The translations under genes and the position numbers were made by a program. The notes below the pieces were generated by a model that did not search any database, was not told the origin of the DNA, and worked only from the letters and a program-made list of their open reading frames with translations. A stretch of DNA of 64,000 nucleotides from Azoarcus sp. DN11 (GTDB lineage Bacteria; Pseudomonadota; Gammaproteobacteria; Burkholderiales; Rhodocyclaceae): NCBI RefSeq assembly GCF_003628555.1, contig NZ_CP021731.1, positions 3,410,001-3,474,000 of the forward strand, written 5' to 3'. Below are positions 47,495-56,833 of this stretch, piece after piece (the stretch's first letter is position 1; each line of letters starts with the position of its first letter).

Positions 47495-47878
47495 ATGAAC
47501 CTCGAAAAAGTCATCTTCGGCTTCTTTATCGTCCTCGCGGCCACGCTGAACTTCGGGTTCTTCGTCGGCGACCTCGACGACCCGGTGCACCATGAGATCA
47601 ACGAGCTTTTCGTCGCGATCGTCGTCAACCTGATCGCAACGGTGCTCAAATTCGGCGACCGTACACAGATCGGCGCCATCCACCTCGCGACCAGCCTGGT
47701 CGCCGACCTGCAACTGATCGCCGCCGCGATGGTGTGGGGTTATGCCGAGCATGTCATGGGCACGGGCATGACGCCGATGATGGTCGCCCGCGTCGTCTCG
47801 CTCGCGGGCGGCGCGCTGTTCGCGAACATCGTCTCGGTGATCATCCTGATCGCCGAGACCATCATGCAGCGCCGCTAG
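47495..47878 (+). CDS. Small membrane protein, DUF6394-like, beside a potassium channel
   Basis: A 127-residue protein with three or four hydrophobic helices (VIFGFFIVLAATLNFGFFVG, NELFVAIVVNLIATVL, LQLIAAAMVWGYA, LFANIVSVIILIAETI). I associate it with the DUF6394 family from memory. Function unknown. A TATAAT box (47414-47419) lies 75 bp upstream without a convincing -35. The channel gene starts 13 bp downstream, so this may be a subunit or accessory of the channel. Confidence 0.72.
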   Translation: MNLEKVIFGFFIVLAATLNFGFFVGDLDDPVHHEINELFVAIVVNLIATVLKFGDRTQIGAIHLATSLVADLQLIAAAMVWGYAEHVMGTGMTPMMVARVVSLAGGALFANIVSVIILIAETIMQRR

Positions 47879-47891
47879 CGGGTCCGCTGCG

Positions 47892-49625
47892 ATGATGCCG
47901 CTGCTGCGCCATCAGAGCGTCTTCTTCCTGATCATGCGGCGCCTGCGCGCGCCGCTGATCCTGCTGATCGTCATCATCGCGATCTCGGTGTTCGGCCTCA
48001 CGCTCGCGCCCGGCGTGGATGCCGCAGGCAAGCCCGCGTACATCAGCTTCTTCCACGCGCTGTACTTCATCAGCTACACCGCGACCACCATCGGCTTCGG
48101 CGAGATCCCCTACGCTTTCTCCGACCAGCAGCGGCTGTGGGTCATCATTTGCATCTACCTGTCCGTGGTCGGCTGGGCCTACACCGTCGGCACCGTATTC
48201 GCCCTGCTCGCCGACCGCAACCTGCAACAGGCGATCCGCACGCAGGGCTTCATGCGCGCGGTGCGCAACCTGCGCGAGCCCTTCTATCTCGTGTGCGGCT
48301 TCGGCGAAACCGGCCGGCTGATCTGCGACGCGCTCGACCGGCTCGGCGTCCGCGCGGTCGTCGTGGAGCTGGATGACACCAAGGTCGGCGAGATCGAACT
48401 GCACGGCTACCGCGCCGACGTTCCGGCACTGTGCGCGGACGCACGCAACCCGGAGACCCTCAAGTTCGCGGGCCTCACGCACCGCAGCTGCATCGGGGTC
48501 GTCGCACTGACCAACGACGACAGCGCCAACCTCGCGATCGCGATCGCGGCGCGGCTCCTCGCTCCGGGCATTCCGGCGCTGTGCCGCGCCGAATCGGCCG
48601 AAACGGCCGCCAACATGGCATCGTTCGGCACACGCCACATCATCAACCCGTTCGAGAAATTCTCGGAATACCTCGCGCTCGCGCTGCACGCGCCCGCCGC
48701 CTGGCACCTGCTGACCTGGCTCACCGGTGTCCCCGGCACGACGATGGAACGCCAGCGCAACCCGCCGCGCGGCGAATGGATCCTGTGCGGACACGGGCGC
48801 TTCGGCCGCATGCTGGCGCAGGTCCTCGAACAGGAAGGGGTGCCGCTCACGATCATCGATCGCAACGCCGCGCCCGCCGCGTGCCCGCCGCGCTGGGTGC
48901 AGGGCGAAGGGACGGCCGCCTCCGCGCTCGAAGCGGCCGGCGTCCAGTGCGCGGCCGGGATCGTCGCGGCCACGTCCAACGACATCGACAACCTGTCCAC
49001 GGTCGTCACCGCGCGCGAGCTCAATCCGGCCCTGTTCGTCATCCTGCGCCAGAACCATTTCGCCAACAACGCGCTGTTCGAGTCCTTCGACTATGACGTG
49101 AACGTCGTTCCCAGCCGCATCATCGCCCATGAGTGCCTCGCGATCCTGACCACCCCGCTGCTCGTGCCCTTCCTTGAAGAGATGAAGCGGCGCAACGAGG
49201 AATGGTGCGATCGCCTGTTGAAGCGCCTGACCAAGCGCTTCGGCTGGGAAATCCCCACCGTCTGGAGCGAGCGCATCAACCTCAGCCGCGCCCCGGCGCT
49301 GTACCGGCGGCTGATGAAGGGGGCGACGGTCGAGTTGCAGGCGCTGCTGCGATCGCCGTCGAATCGCGATGAGCCGCTCGCATGCGAGGTCCTCTACCTG
49401 CGGCGCGATGACGACGACCACCTGCTGATTCCCGACGCCGACACGCAACTGCGGCCCGGCGACGAATTGCTGCTGGTGGGTACGACGGACGCGCAACGCG
49501 AGTTCGGGCTGATGCTGTCGAACGACCATGCCCTGGTGTACGTGCTCACCGGCAAGGACCTGCCCGGTGGCTGGATCTGGGAACGGCTGTCGCGCACTGC
49601 CGACGATCCGCACGGCAGCGCATAG
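47892..49625 (+). CDS. Potassium channel protein with two TrkA-N/RCK domains
   Basis: A 577-residue two-helix channel subunit. The first helix is near residues 18-38; the pore loop and filter follow, reading TTIGFG (65-70) where canonical potassium channels have TVGYG; the second helix (LWVIICIYLSVVGWAYTVG) comes next. The cytoplasmic part has two nucleotide-binding RCK domains with GFGETGRLICDAL and GHGRFGRMLAQVL, and ends with a TrkA-C-like domain. Ligand gating by nucleotide or ions is expected. Co-transcribed with the small membrane protein before it. Confidence 0.9.
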   Translation: MMPLLRHQSVFFLIMRRLRAPLILLIVIIAISVFGLTLAPGVDAAGKPAYISFFHALYFISYTATTIGFGEIPYAFSDQQRLWVIICIYLSVVGWAYTVGTVFALLADRNLQQAIRTQGFMRAVRNLREPFYLVCGFGETGRLICDALDRLGVRAVVVELDDTKVGEIELHGYRADVPALCADARNPETLKFAGLTHRSCIGVVALTNDDSANLAIAIAARLLAPGIPALCRAESAETAANMASFGTRHIINPFEKFSEYLALALHAPAAWHLLTWLTGVPGTTMERQRNPPRGEWILCGHGRFGRMLAQVLEQEGVPLTIIDRNAAPAACPPRWVQGEGTAASALEAAGVQCAAGIVAATSNDIDNLSTVVTARELNPALFVILRQNHFANNALFESFDYDVNVVPSRIIAHECLAILTTPLLVPFLEEMKRRNEEWCDRLLKRLTKRFGWEIPTVWSERINLSRAPALYRRLMKGATVELQALLRSPSNRDEPLACEVLYLRRDDDDHLLIPDADTQLRPGDELLLVGTTDAQREFGLMLSNDHALVYVLTGKDLPGGWIWERLSRTADDPHGSA

Positions 49626-49635
49626 CGCCGCCAAA

Positions 49636-49854
49636 TCAGTCGGACGCCACCAGCATGACCGTTTCCCCCCCGAAACAGATGGTTGCGCCCGGCCGCAGCT
49701 TCGCGCGCTTGCGCGATTCGACCTTGCCGTCCACCGTCACCCGCCCCGCCTCGACGGCCGCGTGGGCCTCGCCGCCGGTACCGGTGAGCCCGGTCGCCTT
49801 CAGCAGCTGATCGAGCTGGATATATTCGCCGCGCACCGCAAACGAAACCGTCAT
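49636..49854 (-). CDS. S4 domain RNA-binding protein, YbcJ-like
   Basis: A 72-residue protein that is almost entirely an S4 domain (EYIQLDQLLKATGLTGTGGE and RVTVDGKVESRKRAKLRPG). It probably binds structured RNA. ATG 49854 follows GGGAGG by 5 bases; an in-frame upstream start would add 8 residues. It converges on the channel gene with a 10-bp gap and diverges from the adenylyltransferase gene. Confidence 0.9.
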   Translation of the reverse strand: MTVSFAVRGEYIQLDQLLKATGLTGTGGEAHAAVEAGRVTVDGKVESRKRAKLRPGATICFGGETVMLVASD

Positions 49855-49960
49855 ATACACCTCCCGCACGCGCTTCACATGGCGCGATTCAAATTGATCG
49901 ATCGGAAGCCGTCAGCCTACACTCCCGGCTATCCCCTTGTTCCTTCAGGCCGCCCACAAC

Positions 49961-50824
49961 ATGTCCGACGACCTGCTGCACCGGATCGACCGCACGCTCA
50001 GCCGCGCCGCCGACATGGGCGCGCTGCTGCCCATCCGCACCGAGCAGACACCGATCCGCGACGCCGGCATCGACTTCACGGTGCGCTGGGTCTCCACGCT
50101 CGCGCACAAGGATGCAGCGCGCGTCGAGGCCGCCGTGCGACGCGACCCGGACTTCAACCCCTTCCTGCCTCCCGACCCCGAACTGACGATCGGCCCGCTC
50201 GGCAACGAACACCTGGGCGTGCTCAACAAGTTTCCGGTCATCGACCGCCACCTGCTCATCGTCACGCGCCGCTACGAGGCGCAGACCGCACCGTTGACAC
50301 GCGCGGACTTCATCGCGCTGGCGACGGTGATGACCACCAGCGGCGGCCTCGGTTTCTACAACGGCGGCGCCGAGGCGGGTGCCAGCCAGCGCCACAAGCA
50401 CCTGCAGTGGATCCCGGACGCCACCGAGACCGCGCGCCTGAGCCGCTTCACCCACCAGCTGCCGCAGGACCTGCCCGCCGGAGAAATCGCCACACACCCC
50501 GCCCTACCCTGGCGCCATTGCTTCCTGCGCCTGCCACCGTGCGGCGATGCCGTGTCGCTGGGCGAAACGATGCACGCGGCCTTCGACCGCGCTTGCACGG
50601 CGGTCGGCATCCCCGCCTCCGCCGATCCGATGCCGCCGTACAACTTCCTCGTCTCGCGCGAATGGATGACGGTGATCCCGCGCACCTGCGAGCGCCACGA
50701 GAACATCTCGGTCAACGCGCTGGGTTTCGCCGGCTCGCTGTTCGTGCGACGCCCGGAAGAGATCGAGACCGTGCGGGCGATCGGCCCGCTCCGGCTCCTT
50801 GCCGCCGTCGCGACCCCGCGCTGA
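49961..50824 (+). CDS. ATP adenylyltransferase / Ap4A phosphorylase family protein
   Basis: A 287-residue HIT-like enzyme that splits diadenosine tetraphosphate by phosphorolysis to ATP and ADP. The catalytic histidine triad lies in SQRHKHLQWIP; upstream elements VLNKFPVIDRHLLIVT and GFYNGGAEAGAS fit the family. The ATG at 49961 begins MSDDLLHRIDRT; an upstream frame adds 8 residues. Its stop TGA abuts the stop of the convergent YkgJ gene. Confidence 0.9.
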   Translation: MSDDLLHRIDRTLSRAADMGALLPIRTEQTPIRDAGIDFTVRWVSTLAHKDAARVEAAVRRDPDFNPFLPPDPELTIGPLGNEHLGVLNKFPVIDRHLLIVTRRYEAQTAPLTRADFIALATVMTTSGGLGFYNGGAEAGASQRHKHLQWIPDATETARLSRFTHQLPQDLPAGEIATHPALPWRHCFLRLPPCGDAVSLGETMHAAFDRACTAVGIPASADPMPPYNFLVSREWMTVIPRTCERHENISVNALGFAGSLFVRRPEEIETVRAIGPLRLLAAVATPR

Positions 50825-51187
50825 TCAGGCCTCCTGCCTCGCCGGCACGATCGGCTTCAGTGCTGGCAGGCCGATCTGCGCGCGCAGCTCGTTGCATTTC
50901 GGATTCGGCGTGCCGTCGGCCTCGTGCGACGGAAACTCGCGGCACGGCGTCGGCCGCCGGTCGTAGATCGTGCAGGACACGTGCTCGCCGGGTTGCCCTT
51001 CCAGCGCCACACAGCGGCGCGGCACCGTGTTGCTCCCCGCCATGCAACGCCGGTAGGCGTCGAGCTTCTCCGTCAGCTCGGCAGGCACGAAACCGCCCGG
51101 CGCGTCGTCCGCCTCGCCCCAGTAGAACGACACGCGAAAATAGACGCAGCACATGCCACAATCGAGGCAGGGGTTGCCGTCGCTCAT
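50825..51187 (-). CDS. YkgJ family cysteine-cluster protein, copy 2
   Basis: A 120-residue protein with the CxxCGxCC cluster C7, C10, C13, C14 (CLDCGMCC) and later cysteines in RRCVALEG, CTIYDRRPTPCREFP and NPKCNEL. These form the zinc- or iron-sulfur-binding core of the CxxxCxxC/YkgJ family; function is unknown. It overlaps the preceding paralogue by 4 bp (ATGA) and is last in the dusC operon. Confidence 0.9.
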   Translation of the reverse strand: MSDGNPCLDCGMCCVYFRVSFYWGEADDAPGGFVPAELTEKLDAYRRCMAGSNTVPRRCVALEGQPGEHVSCTIYDRRPTPCREFPSHEADGTPNPKCNELRAQIGLPALKPIVPARQEA

Positions 51188-51525
51188 GACTCCGCTCGGA
51201 GCGGCGGCAAGCCGTGACGCCGGCGCGCCCGGTCGCACGCGTCCTCGCCGATGCCGAGCGCCGCGTACGGTGCGAAGTCGCGGCACGGCGACGGCCTGCC
51301 GGCATAGATCGAGCAAGCGACTCTTGTCCCGATCTCGCCCGAAAGCGCGACGCAGCGCGACGGCGCCTCGTCCGTCCCGCGCATGCGCATCAGCGCCCCG
51401 GTCACCGGCACCGTGAGCGCGTCCGGCACCCCGCCGGGCATGGCGCTGGCCAGTTCGGAACGATGGAAATCGACGCGGAAGGCCGCGCAGCAGGCGCCGC
51501 AGCGGGTGCAGTGATCGTCGCTCAC
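51184..51525 (-). CDS. YkgJ family cysteine-cluster protein, copy 1
   Basis: A 113-residue paralogue of the next gene, with CTRCGACC at residues 6-13, then RCVALSGEIG and CSIYAGRPSPCRDF. GTG 51525 was chosen because the cluster starts immediately after it; upstream frame is a long shadow without family sequence. The two copies share the layout Cys cluster, RCVAL, C-x-I-Y-x-x-R-P-x-P-C-R, but differ between these blocks, so the duplication is not recent. It lies 31 bp after the UPF0149 gene. Confidence 0.88.
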   Translation of the reverse strand: MSDDHCTRCGACCAAFRVDFHRSELASAMPGGVPDALTVPVTGALMRMRGTDEAPSRCVALSGEIGTRVACSIYAGRPSPCRDFAPYAALGIGEDACDRARRRHGLPPLRAES

Positions 51526-51556
51526 GCGACGGCCTCCGGCAGCCCCGCGGCAGCCC

Positions 51557-52285
<729 letters not shown>

Positions 52286-52307
52286 GGTCGTTTCTCCAGA
52301 ATTCCGT

Positions 52308-53012
52308 TCAGCGTGCGCCATCCGGTTGCCGCGCGCAAGCCTGCGCATCGAGATCGCAGACGAGCCGGTAGAGCGGCTGACCGGAATCGCGATACTTGCG
52401 CTCGAACGGCGTCAACGGCGCCGGCGCCTCGAAGGTTTCCCACGCCACGTCACGGCCGGTCGCGAGTCCGAGCGCACACGCGAATTCCTCGATATACACC
52501 CGCCAGTTCGTGCGGCACTCCAGCACGCCACCCAGCCGCGGGATGAACGGGAACACCGGATGCGCATGCCAGCGCCGCCCGAGGTGGCCGATCTTGGGCC
52601 ACGGATTCGGGTACAGGATGTAGTGGCGGGACAGGCGCAGGCCCGCGTCGCACAGCAGACGCCAGTAATCGACGAGATCGGCGCGCACGAACACCATGTT
52701 CTTTGGCAGCAGCGCGTCCGGATAGGGCTTGCGGCGATTGAGGCGATCCTCGGACTGGTCGACGCCGATCACCCAATGGTCGGGAAACGCGCGCGCAAGC
52801 TGGATCGTGCTGTGACCGACGCCGCAGCCCGCGTCGAGGATCAGCGGCGCCTTGCGGCCCCAGCCCGCGAGGCTCGCCTCGAAGGCGGCACGGTTGTAGT
52901 CGAGACAGGGCTTGCGGAAGGGCTCCGCCAGGTGGCGCTCGACGCGGCGCACGAGCTGCTCGTGGATGCCTGCCTGGGCGCTGTCGGGAATGCGCGAATT
53001 TGCGTAACTCAT
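52308..53012 (-). CDS. TrmB-like SAM-dependent (tRNA m7G46) methyltransferase
   Basis: A 234-residue class I methyltransferase. SAM-binding motif I is [17 protein letters not shown] and the second acidic position is [11 protein letters not shown]; the TrmB hallmark appears as [20 protein letters not shown] with a T-x-F-E-like end ([12 protein letters not shown]). It may methylate guanine 46 in tRNA, but a second TrmB may exist elsewhere, so substrate is tentative. Start ATG 53012 lies 14 bp after the dusC stop. Confidence 0.83.
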   Translation of the reverse strand: MSYANSRIPDSAQAGIHEQLVRRVERHLAEPFRKPCLDYNRAAFEASLAGWGRKAPLILDAGCGVGHSTIQLARAFPDHWVIGVDQSEDRLNRRKPYPDALLPKNMVFVRADLVDYWRLLCDAGLRLSRHYILYPNPWPKIGHLGRRWHAHPVFPFIPRLGGVLECRTNWRVYIEEFACALGLATGRDVAWETFEAPAPLTPFERKYRDSGQPLYRLVCDLDAQACARQPDGAR

Positions 53013-53026
53013 CGATTTCGTCCGGT

Positions 53027-54016
53027 TCAGGCTGCGAGGGGCATCGCTGCGGAGGGGATGCCGTGCCGCCGCAGCGCCACGTCCACTTCGGGTGGCCGGC
53101 GCGCCGCCCGCACATCCTGGAACAGCTGCTCGGCCTGCGGGAAATTGCGGCGCAGCAGGTTGAGCCATTGCTTGATCCGGCCCGGCGAATGCTGCGGCTT
53201 CACTCTTTCCTGGACCTTGCGCCAGAAAAGCGCGAGGAGCGGCTGCAGCTCCGTCCATTCGGCGTCACGGTCGATCGCGATCTCATGCATGGCCCCCTCG
53301 TGCTCACGGAGCCGTCGTGCGAGGAAAGGATCCGCAACTGCGCCGCGTCCCAGCATGACGTCGGCGACGCCACTCTCCGCGCGGCAACGCCGCCAATCCG
53401 CCTCCGACCACACTTCGCCGTTGGCGGTGACGGGAATGCGGACAGCTTCGGCGATGCGTCCGATCCACGGCCAATGCGCGGGCGGGCGATAGCCGTCGAG
53501 CTTGGTTCGCGCGTGCACCACCAGGCCTTCCACGCCCCCGGCCGCGAGGGCCTGGGCACATTCGACCGCCCTGTAGGTATCCGCAACGCCCAGCCGCATC
53601 TTCGCGGTAAACGGCAAGCCGGCGGGGACTGCGGCGCGCACGGCAGCAGCGATGCGATGCAGCAGTTCCGGCTCGTCGAGCAGCACGGCACCGCCGCGAT
53701 GGCGATTCACGGTGGGTGCGGGGCAACCGAAATTGAGATCGATCCCCGGGGGCGCCAGTTCGACGAGGCGCGCCGCGTTGTCGGCCAGACACGCGGGATC
53801 GGAGCCGAGCAGCTGGACGCGCACCGGAACATCCTTGGTCGTCTGCCCGCCCGCCAGCAATTCCGGGCACAGGCGGGTGTAGAAGCGGTGCGGAAGCAGG
53901 GTCCCGGACACGCGCGCGAACTCGCTCACGGCCCAGTCGTAGGCGCAGGCGCGGGTCAGAACGTCGCGCAATACCGCGTCGAGCAGACCTTCCATCGGCG
54001 CGAGCAGCAGACGCAC
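53027..54016 (-). CDS. dusC: tRNA-dihydrouridine synthase, DusC type
   Basis: An FMN enzyme reducing uridine to dihydrouridine in tRNA, DusC acting at position 16. It has 329 residues: the TIM barrel opens VRLLLAPMEGLLDAVLR, the substrate motif is LNFGCPAPTVNRHRGGAVLL with the catalytic Cys, and ANGEVWSEAD and MLGRGAVADP complete the flavin site. A helical C-terminal domain follows. GTG 54016 follows GGGAG by 5 bases. It is first in an operon with the TrmB-like, UPF0149 and two YkgJ genes. Confidence 0.93.
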   Translation of the reverse strand: MRLLLAPMEGLLDAVLRDVLTRACAYDWAVSEFARVSGTLLPHRFYTRLCPELLAGGQTTKDVPVRVQLLGSDPACLADNAARLVELAPPGIDLNFGCPAPTVNRHRGGAVLLDEPELLHRIAAAVRAAVPAGLPFTAKMRLGVADTYRAVECAQALAAGGVEGLVVHARTKLDGYRPPAHWPWIGRIAEAVRIPVTANGEVWSEADWRRCRAESGVADVMLGRGAVADPFLARRLREHEGAMHEIAIDRDAEWTELQPLLALFWRKVQERVKPQHSPGRIKQWLNLLRRNFPQAEQLFQDVRAARRPPEVDVALRRHGIPSAAMPLAA

Positions 54017-54113
54017 ACCAACTCCCTGAAAAAAGGGGCGTATTGTACGGCGATTCGCAGCGCGGGCGAACACCGGCGGCGGCGGCCCGGAGCCCACGCC
54101 AGTCACGCTCCAC

Positions 54114-54142
54114 TTGCCATACCCGGGGAGATCGTCGATAAT
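54114..54142 (+). promoter_or_regulatory. Sigma-70 promoter of rpmE
   Basis: TTGCCA (54114-54119) and GATAAT (54137-54142) each match consensus at five of six positions with a 17-bp spacer. The start would be near 54149, giving a leader of about 55 bases to the L31 ATG. Confidence 0.7.
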
Positions 54143-54203
54143 CCGCGGTTTCCACTGTTGTCAGGGCGGCCACATTCACCGCCCGTTCGTTCGAGGAATC
54201 ACC

Positions 54204-54422
54204 ATGAAAGCGGACATCCACCCGAATTACAACGCCGTCCAGGTCACCTGCTCCTGCGGCAACAGCTTCGAAACGCGCTCGACGCTGGGCAAGCCCGTCC
54301 TGCACGTCGAAGTGTGCGCGGCCTGCCACCCGTTCTACACCGGCAAGCAGAAGATCGTCGACACCGCCGGCCGTGTCGAGCGTTTCCGCCAGAAGTACGG
54401 CAGCGTTCAGCGCCTCGGCTGA
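54204..54422 (+). CDS. rpmE: 50S ribosomal protein L31, zinc-containing type
   Basis: A 72-residue ribosomal protein. It opens [20 protein letters not shown] and keeps the zinc cysteines C16, C18 and the [13 protein letters not shown] pair, so this is the C+ form; under zinc shortage such bacteria often swap it for a C- paralogue (not in this window). The ATG at 54204 is preceded by GAGGAA. Monocistronic, between its promoter and a strong terminator. Confidence 0.97.
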   Translation: MKADIHPNYNAVQVTCSCGNSFETRSTLGKPVLHVEVCAACHPFYTGKQKIVDTAGRVERFRQKYGSVQRLG

Positions 54423-54441
54423 TCCCGGCCTACGGTCACGC

Positions 54442-54468
54442 AAAAAGGCAGCTTCGGCTGCCTTTTTT
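54442..54468 (+). terminator. Rho-independent terminator after rpmE
   Basis: An 11-bp stem AAAAAGGCAGC/GCTGCCTTTTT around the stable TTCG tetraloop ends in a run of six T, 19 bases after the rpmE stop. The next 90 bases to 54562 hold no clear element. Confidence 0.92.
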
Positions 54469-54561
54469 GTTCCCTGCCCGCGGCGCATCAACGCCCGCCG
54501 GCTAGAATTCCGCACCTGACGATCGAACACCCCCGCATAATGACGGGCGGCGCGACATGAC

Positions 54562-56199
54562 ATGACTGGTGAATCCTCCGGCACCTCTTCGATACGGCAG
54601 CAACTGTTCGGCGCAACCGGGCTGGCGCTGCTCATCGCGCTCTACCTGCTTACCGGACTGACCGGCCACGACCCGTGGCGCGGCGACGACGCCCGTCACT
54701 TCGGCGCGATCCTCGAGATGCTGCAGGGAAACAGCCTGCTGTTTCCTGCCATCGCGGGCCAACCGGAAACGGCCTTTCCGCCGCTCTATTACTGGACAGG
54801 CGCAGCCTTCGCACGCCTTCTTGCCCCGCTGCTGCCGCCACACGACGGCGCACGGCTGGCGACGACGCTGTTCACGGCGCTGGCAATTTTCTGGATCGCC
54901 CGCGCGGCAACGCGCCTCTACGGGCGCCACACCCGTACGCCCGCGGCGCTGCTGACCCTCGGCACGCTCGGCCTCGTCCTGCACGCGCACGAAACGCAGC
55001 CGATGATTGCGCTGATGGCCATGCAGGCGCTGACGCTGGCGGGCCTCTCGCACATCCCGACGCGCCCGGCGCTCGGCGGGTTCCAGGCCGGACTGGGCGC
55101 GGCGCTCGCCTTCCTCGCCGCCGGCCTGCCCGGCGTCGTGCTCACGATCCCCCTCTTCATCGTCGTCATCGCTGCCTGCCCGGAATGCCGCGATCCGCGC
55201 GCCAGCAGCGGACTCATCATCGGCCTGAGCCTCGCGATCGGCGCATCCGCGCTGTGGCCGCTGGCACTGCACTACCAGTCCCCGGAACTGCTCGCGCTGT
55301 GGTGGCGCGTCGAATGGCCCAACCTGTGGACGGATCCGCTGCGCGGCGACGAACTCGCGCGCCTCGTCGAACTGCTCAGCTGGTTCGCTTGGCCGTTGTG
55401 GCCGATTGCGCTGTGGTCGCTGTGGCGGACGCGCCGGCACCTGCTGCACGTACCGTTCTTCCTGCCGATCGCCGCGCTGGCGCTCGCGCTCGCCTGGATC
55501 ATCGCCAACGGCAGCCTGGGGCAGGCGTCCATGCTGCCCGTGGTTCCGCCACTCGCGCTGCTCGCGGCATCCGGCGTGCCGAGCCTGCGCCGTGGCGCCG
55601 CGAATGCGTTCGACTGGTTCGCGGTGATGACCTTCGGCGTGTTCGCCCTGCTCCTGTGGATCGCCTGGAGCGCGCAGGTCTTCCTGTGGCCGCCGGGGCT
55701 GGCGCGTTACCTGGTGCGGATCGCGCCGGACTTCGCAATGCACTCCCCCGGGATTTCGGCAGCGACCGGCATCACCATCTTCGCCGCATGGGTGCTGCTG
55801 GTGGCGTGGCTGCCGCGCTCGCCGACCCGCGCCCCGGCGAACTGGGCGCTGGGCATGACGATGCTGTGGTGCCTGGCGATCGCGCTGCTGAAACCCTGGT
55901 TCGATCACGACCGGAGCTATCGCCCGACGGCGATGTCGCTGAAGATCGCGCTCGCCGGCGAGCGGGCGGATTGCGTCGCGATGATGAACCTGTCGGCGAG
56001 CCAGCGCGCCTCCTTCCACTACTTCGCCGGGATTCGGCCGGAAAAGGTCGTGAACAACGAGACGCCGTGCCGCTTCCTGCTCGCCTCCGACGATCGCGGC
56101 AACACCCAGACGCCGGCAACGGAATGGCAACAGATCTGGGAATACCGCCGCGGCGGCGGCAAGAAGCAGGAAATTTTCAGGCTGTACCGGCGCGACTGA
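54562..56199 (+). CDS. ArnT/PMT-like membrane glycosyltransferase
   Basis: A 545-residue integral membrane protein with about eleven or twelve hydrophobic helices. The first periplasmic loop carries the GT-C-like motif GHDPWRGDDARHFGAI, placing acidic residues as in ArnT-type lipid A glycosyltransferases, with FPPLYYWTGAAFARL following. A soluble periplasmic tail of about 80 residues ends the protein. It probably moves a sugar from a polyprenyl-phosphate donor; acceptor unknown. It converges on orn with 10 bp between. Confidence 0.85.
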   Translation: MTGESSGTSSIRQQLFGATGLALLIALYLLTGLTGHDPWRGDDARHFGAILEMLQGNSLLFPAIAGQPETAFPPLYYWTGAAFARLLAPLLPPHDGARLATTLFTALAIFWIARAATRLYGRHTRTPAALLTLGTLGLVLHAHETQPMIALMAMQALTLAGLSHIPTRPALGGFQAGLGAALAFLAAGLPGVVLTIPLFIVVIAACPECRDPRASSGLIIGLSLAIGASALWPLALHYQSPELLALWWRVEWPNLWTDPLRGDELARLVELLSWFAWPLWPIALWSLWRTRRHLLHVPFFLPIAALALALAWIIANGSLGQASMLPVVPPLALLAASGVPSLRRGAANAFDWFAVMTFGVFALLLWIAWSAQVFLWPPGLARYLVRIAPDFAMHSPGISAATGITIFAAWVLLVAWLPRSPTRAPANWALGMTMLWCLAIALLKPWFDHDRSYRPTAMSLKIALAGERADCVAMMNLSASQRASFHYFAGIRPEKVVNNETPCRFLLASDDRGNTQTPATEWQQIWEYRRGGGKKQEIFRLYRRD

Positions 56200-56209
56200 G
56201 CGCGACCGC

Positions 56210-56761
56210 TCAGCCTTCGAGGCGCAGGAAGGTGTCGCGGTAGTGGCGCAATTCGCCGATCGATTCGTAGATGTCCGCGAGCGCCTCGTGCTTCCCCTTC
56301 TTCACGACGCCCTTGTAGACCTCGGGACGCCACCGGCGGGCCAGTTCCTTCAGCGTCGACACGTCGAGGTTGCGGTAATGGAACCAGGCTTCGAGCTGCG
56401 GCATGTAGCGCGCGAGGAAGCGGCGGTCCTGGCACACCGAGTTGCCGCACATCGGCGACGTGCGCGCCGGCACGTATTCCTGCAGGAACGCGAGCATCCG
56501 CGCTTCGGCGTCCGCCTCGCCGACGGTGGACGCCTTCACGCGATCGGTCAGCCCCGACTTGCCGTGCGTGTCGCGGTTCCACTGATCCATCCGGTCGAGC
56601 ACGCTGTCAGACTGATGCACGGCAATCACCGGGGCTTCGGCGACGGTATTGAGCTGGGCATCGGTGATCACGATCGCGATCTCGATGATGCGATCGGTAT
56701 CGGGCTCGAGCCCGGTCATCTCCATGTCCAGCCAGATGAGGTGATTCTGATCCTGTGCCAT
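56210..56761 (-). CDS. orn: Oligoribonuclease
   Basis: A DEDDh 3'-5' exoribonuclease that finishes RNA decay by cleaving 2-5 nucleotide fragments, including pGpG from cyclic-di-GMP. It has 183 residues. All catalytic residues are visible: [12 protein letters not shown] (D, E), [12 protein letters not shown] (D) and KHEALADI (H, D). The ATG at 56761 begins [10 protein letters not shown]. It diverges from the M48 protease gene with 72 bp between starts. Confidence 0.96.
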   Translation of the reverse strand: MAQDQNHLIWLDMEMTGLEPDTDRIIEIAIVITDAQLNTVAEAPVIAVHQSDSVLDRMDQWNRDTHGKSGLTDRVKASTVGEADAEARMLAFLQEYVPARTSPMCGNSVCQDRRFLARYMPQLEAWFHYRNLDVSTLKELARRWRPEVYKGVVKKGKHEALADIYESIGELRHYRDTFLRLEG

Positions 56762-56833
56762 AATCGTCCGCCCGCTTGAGCAAAGGCGCGATTGTGGCAT
56801 AGATGCCGCCGCGCCTCTCCGCCACCCGCCGAA

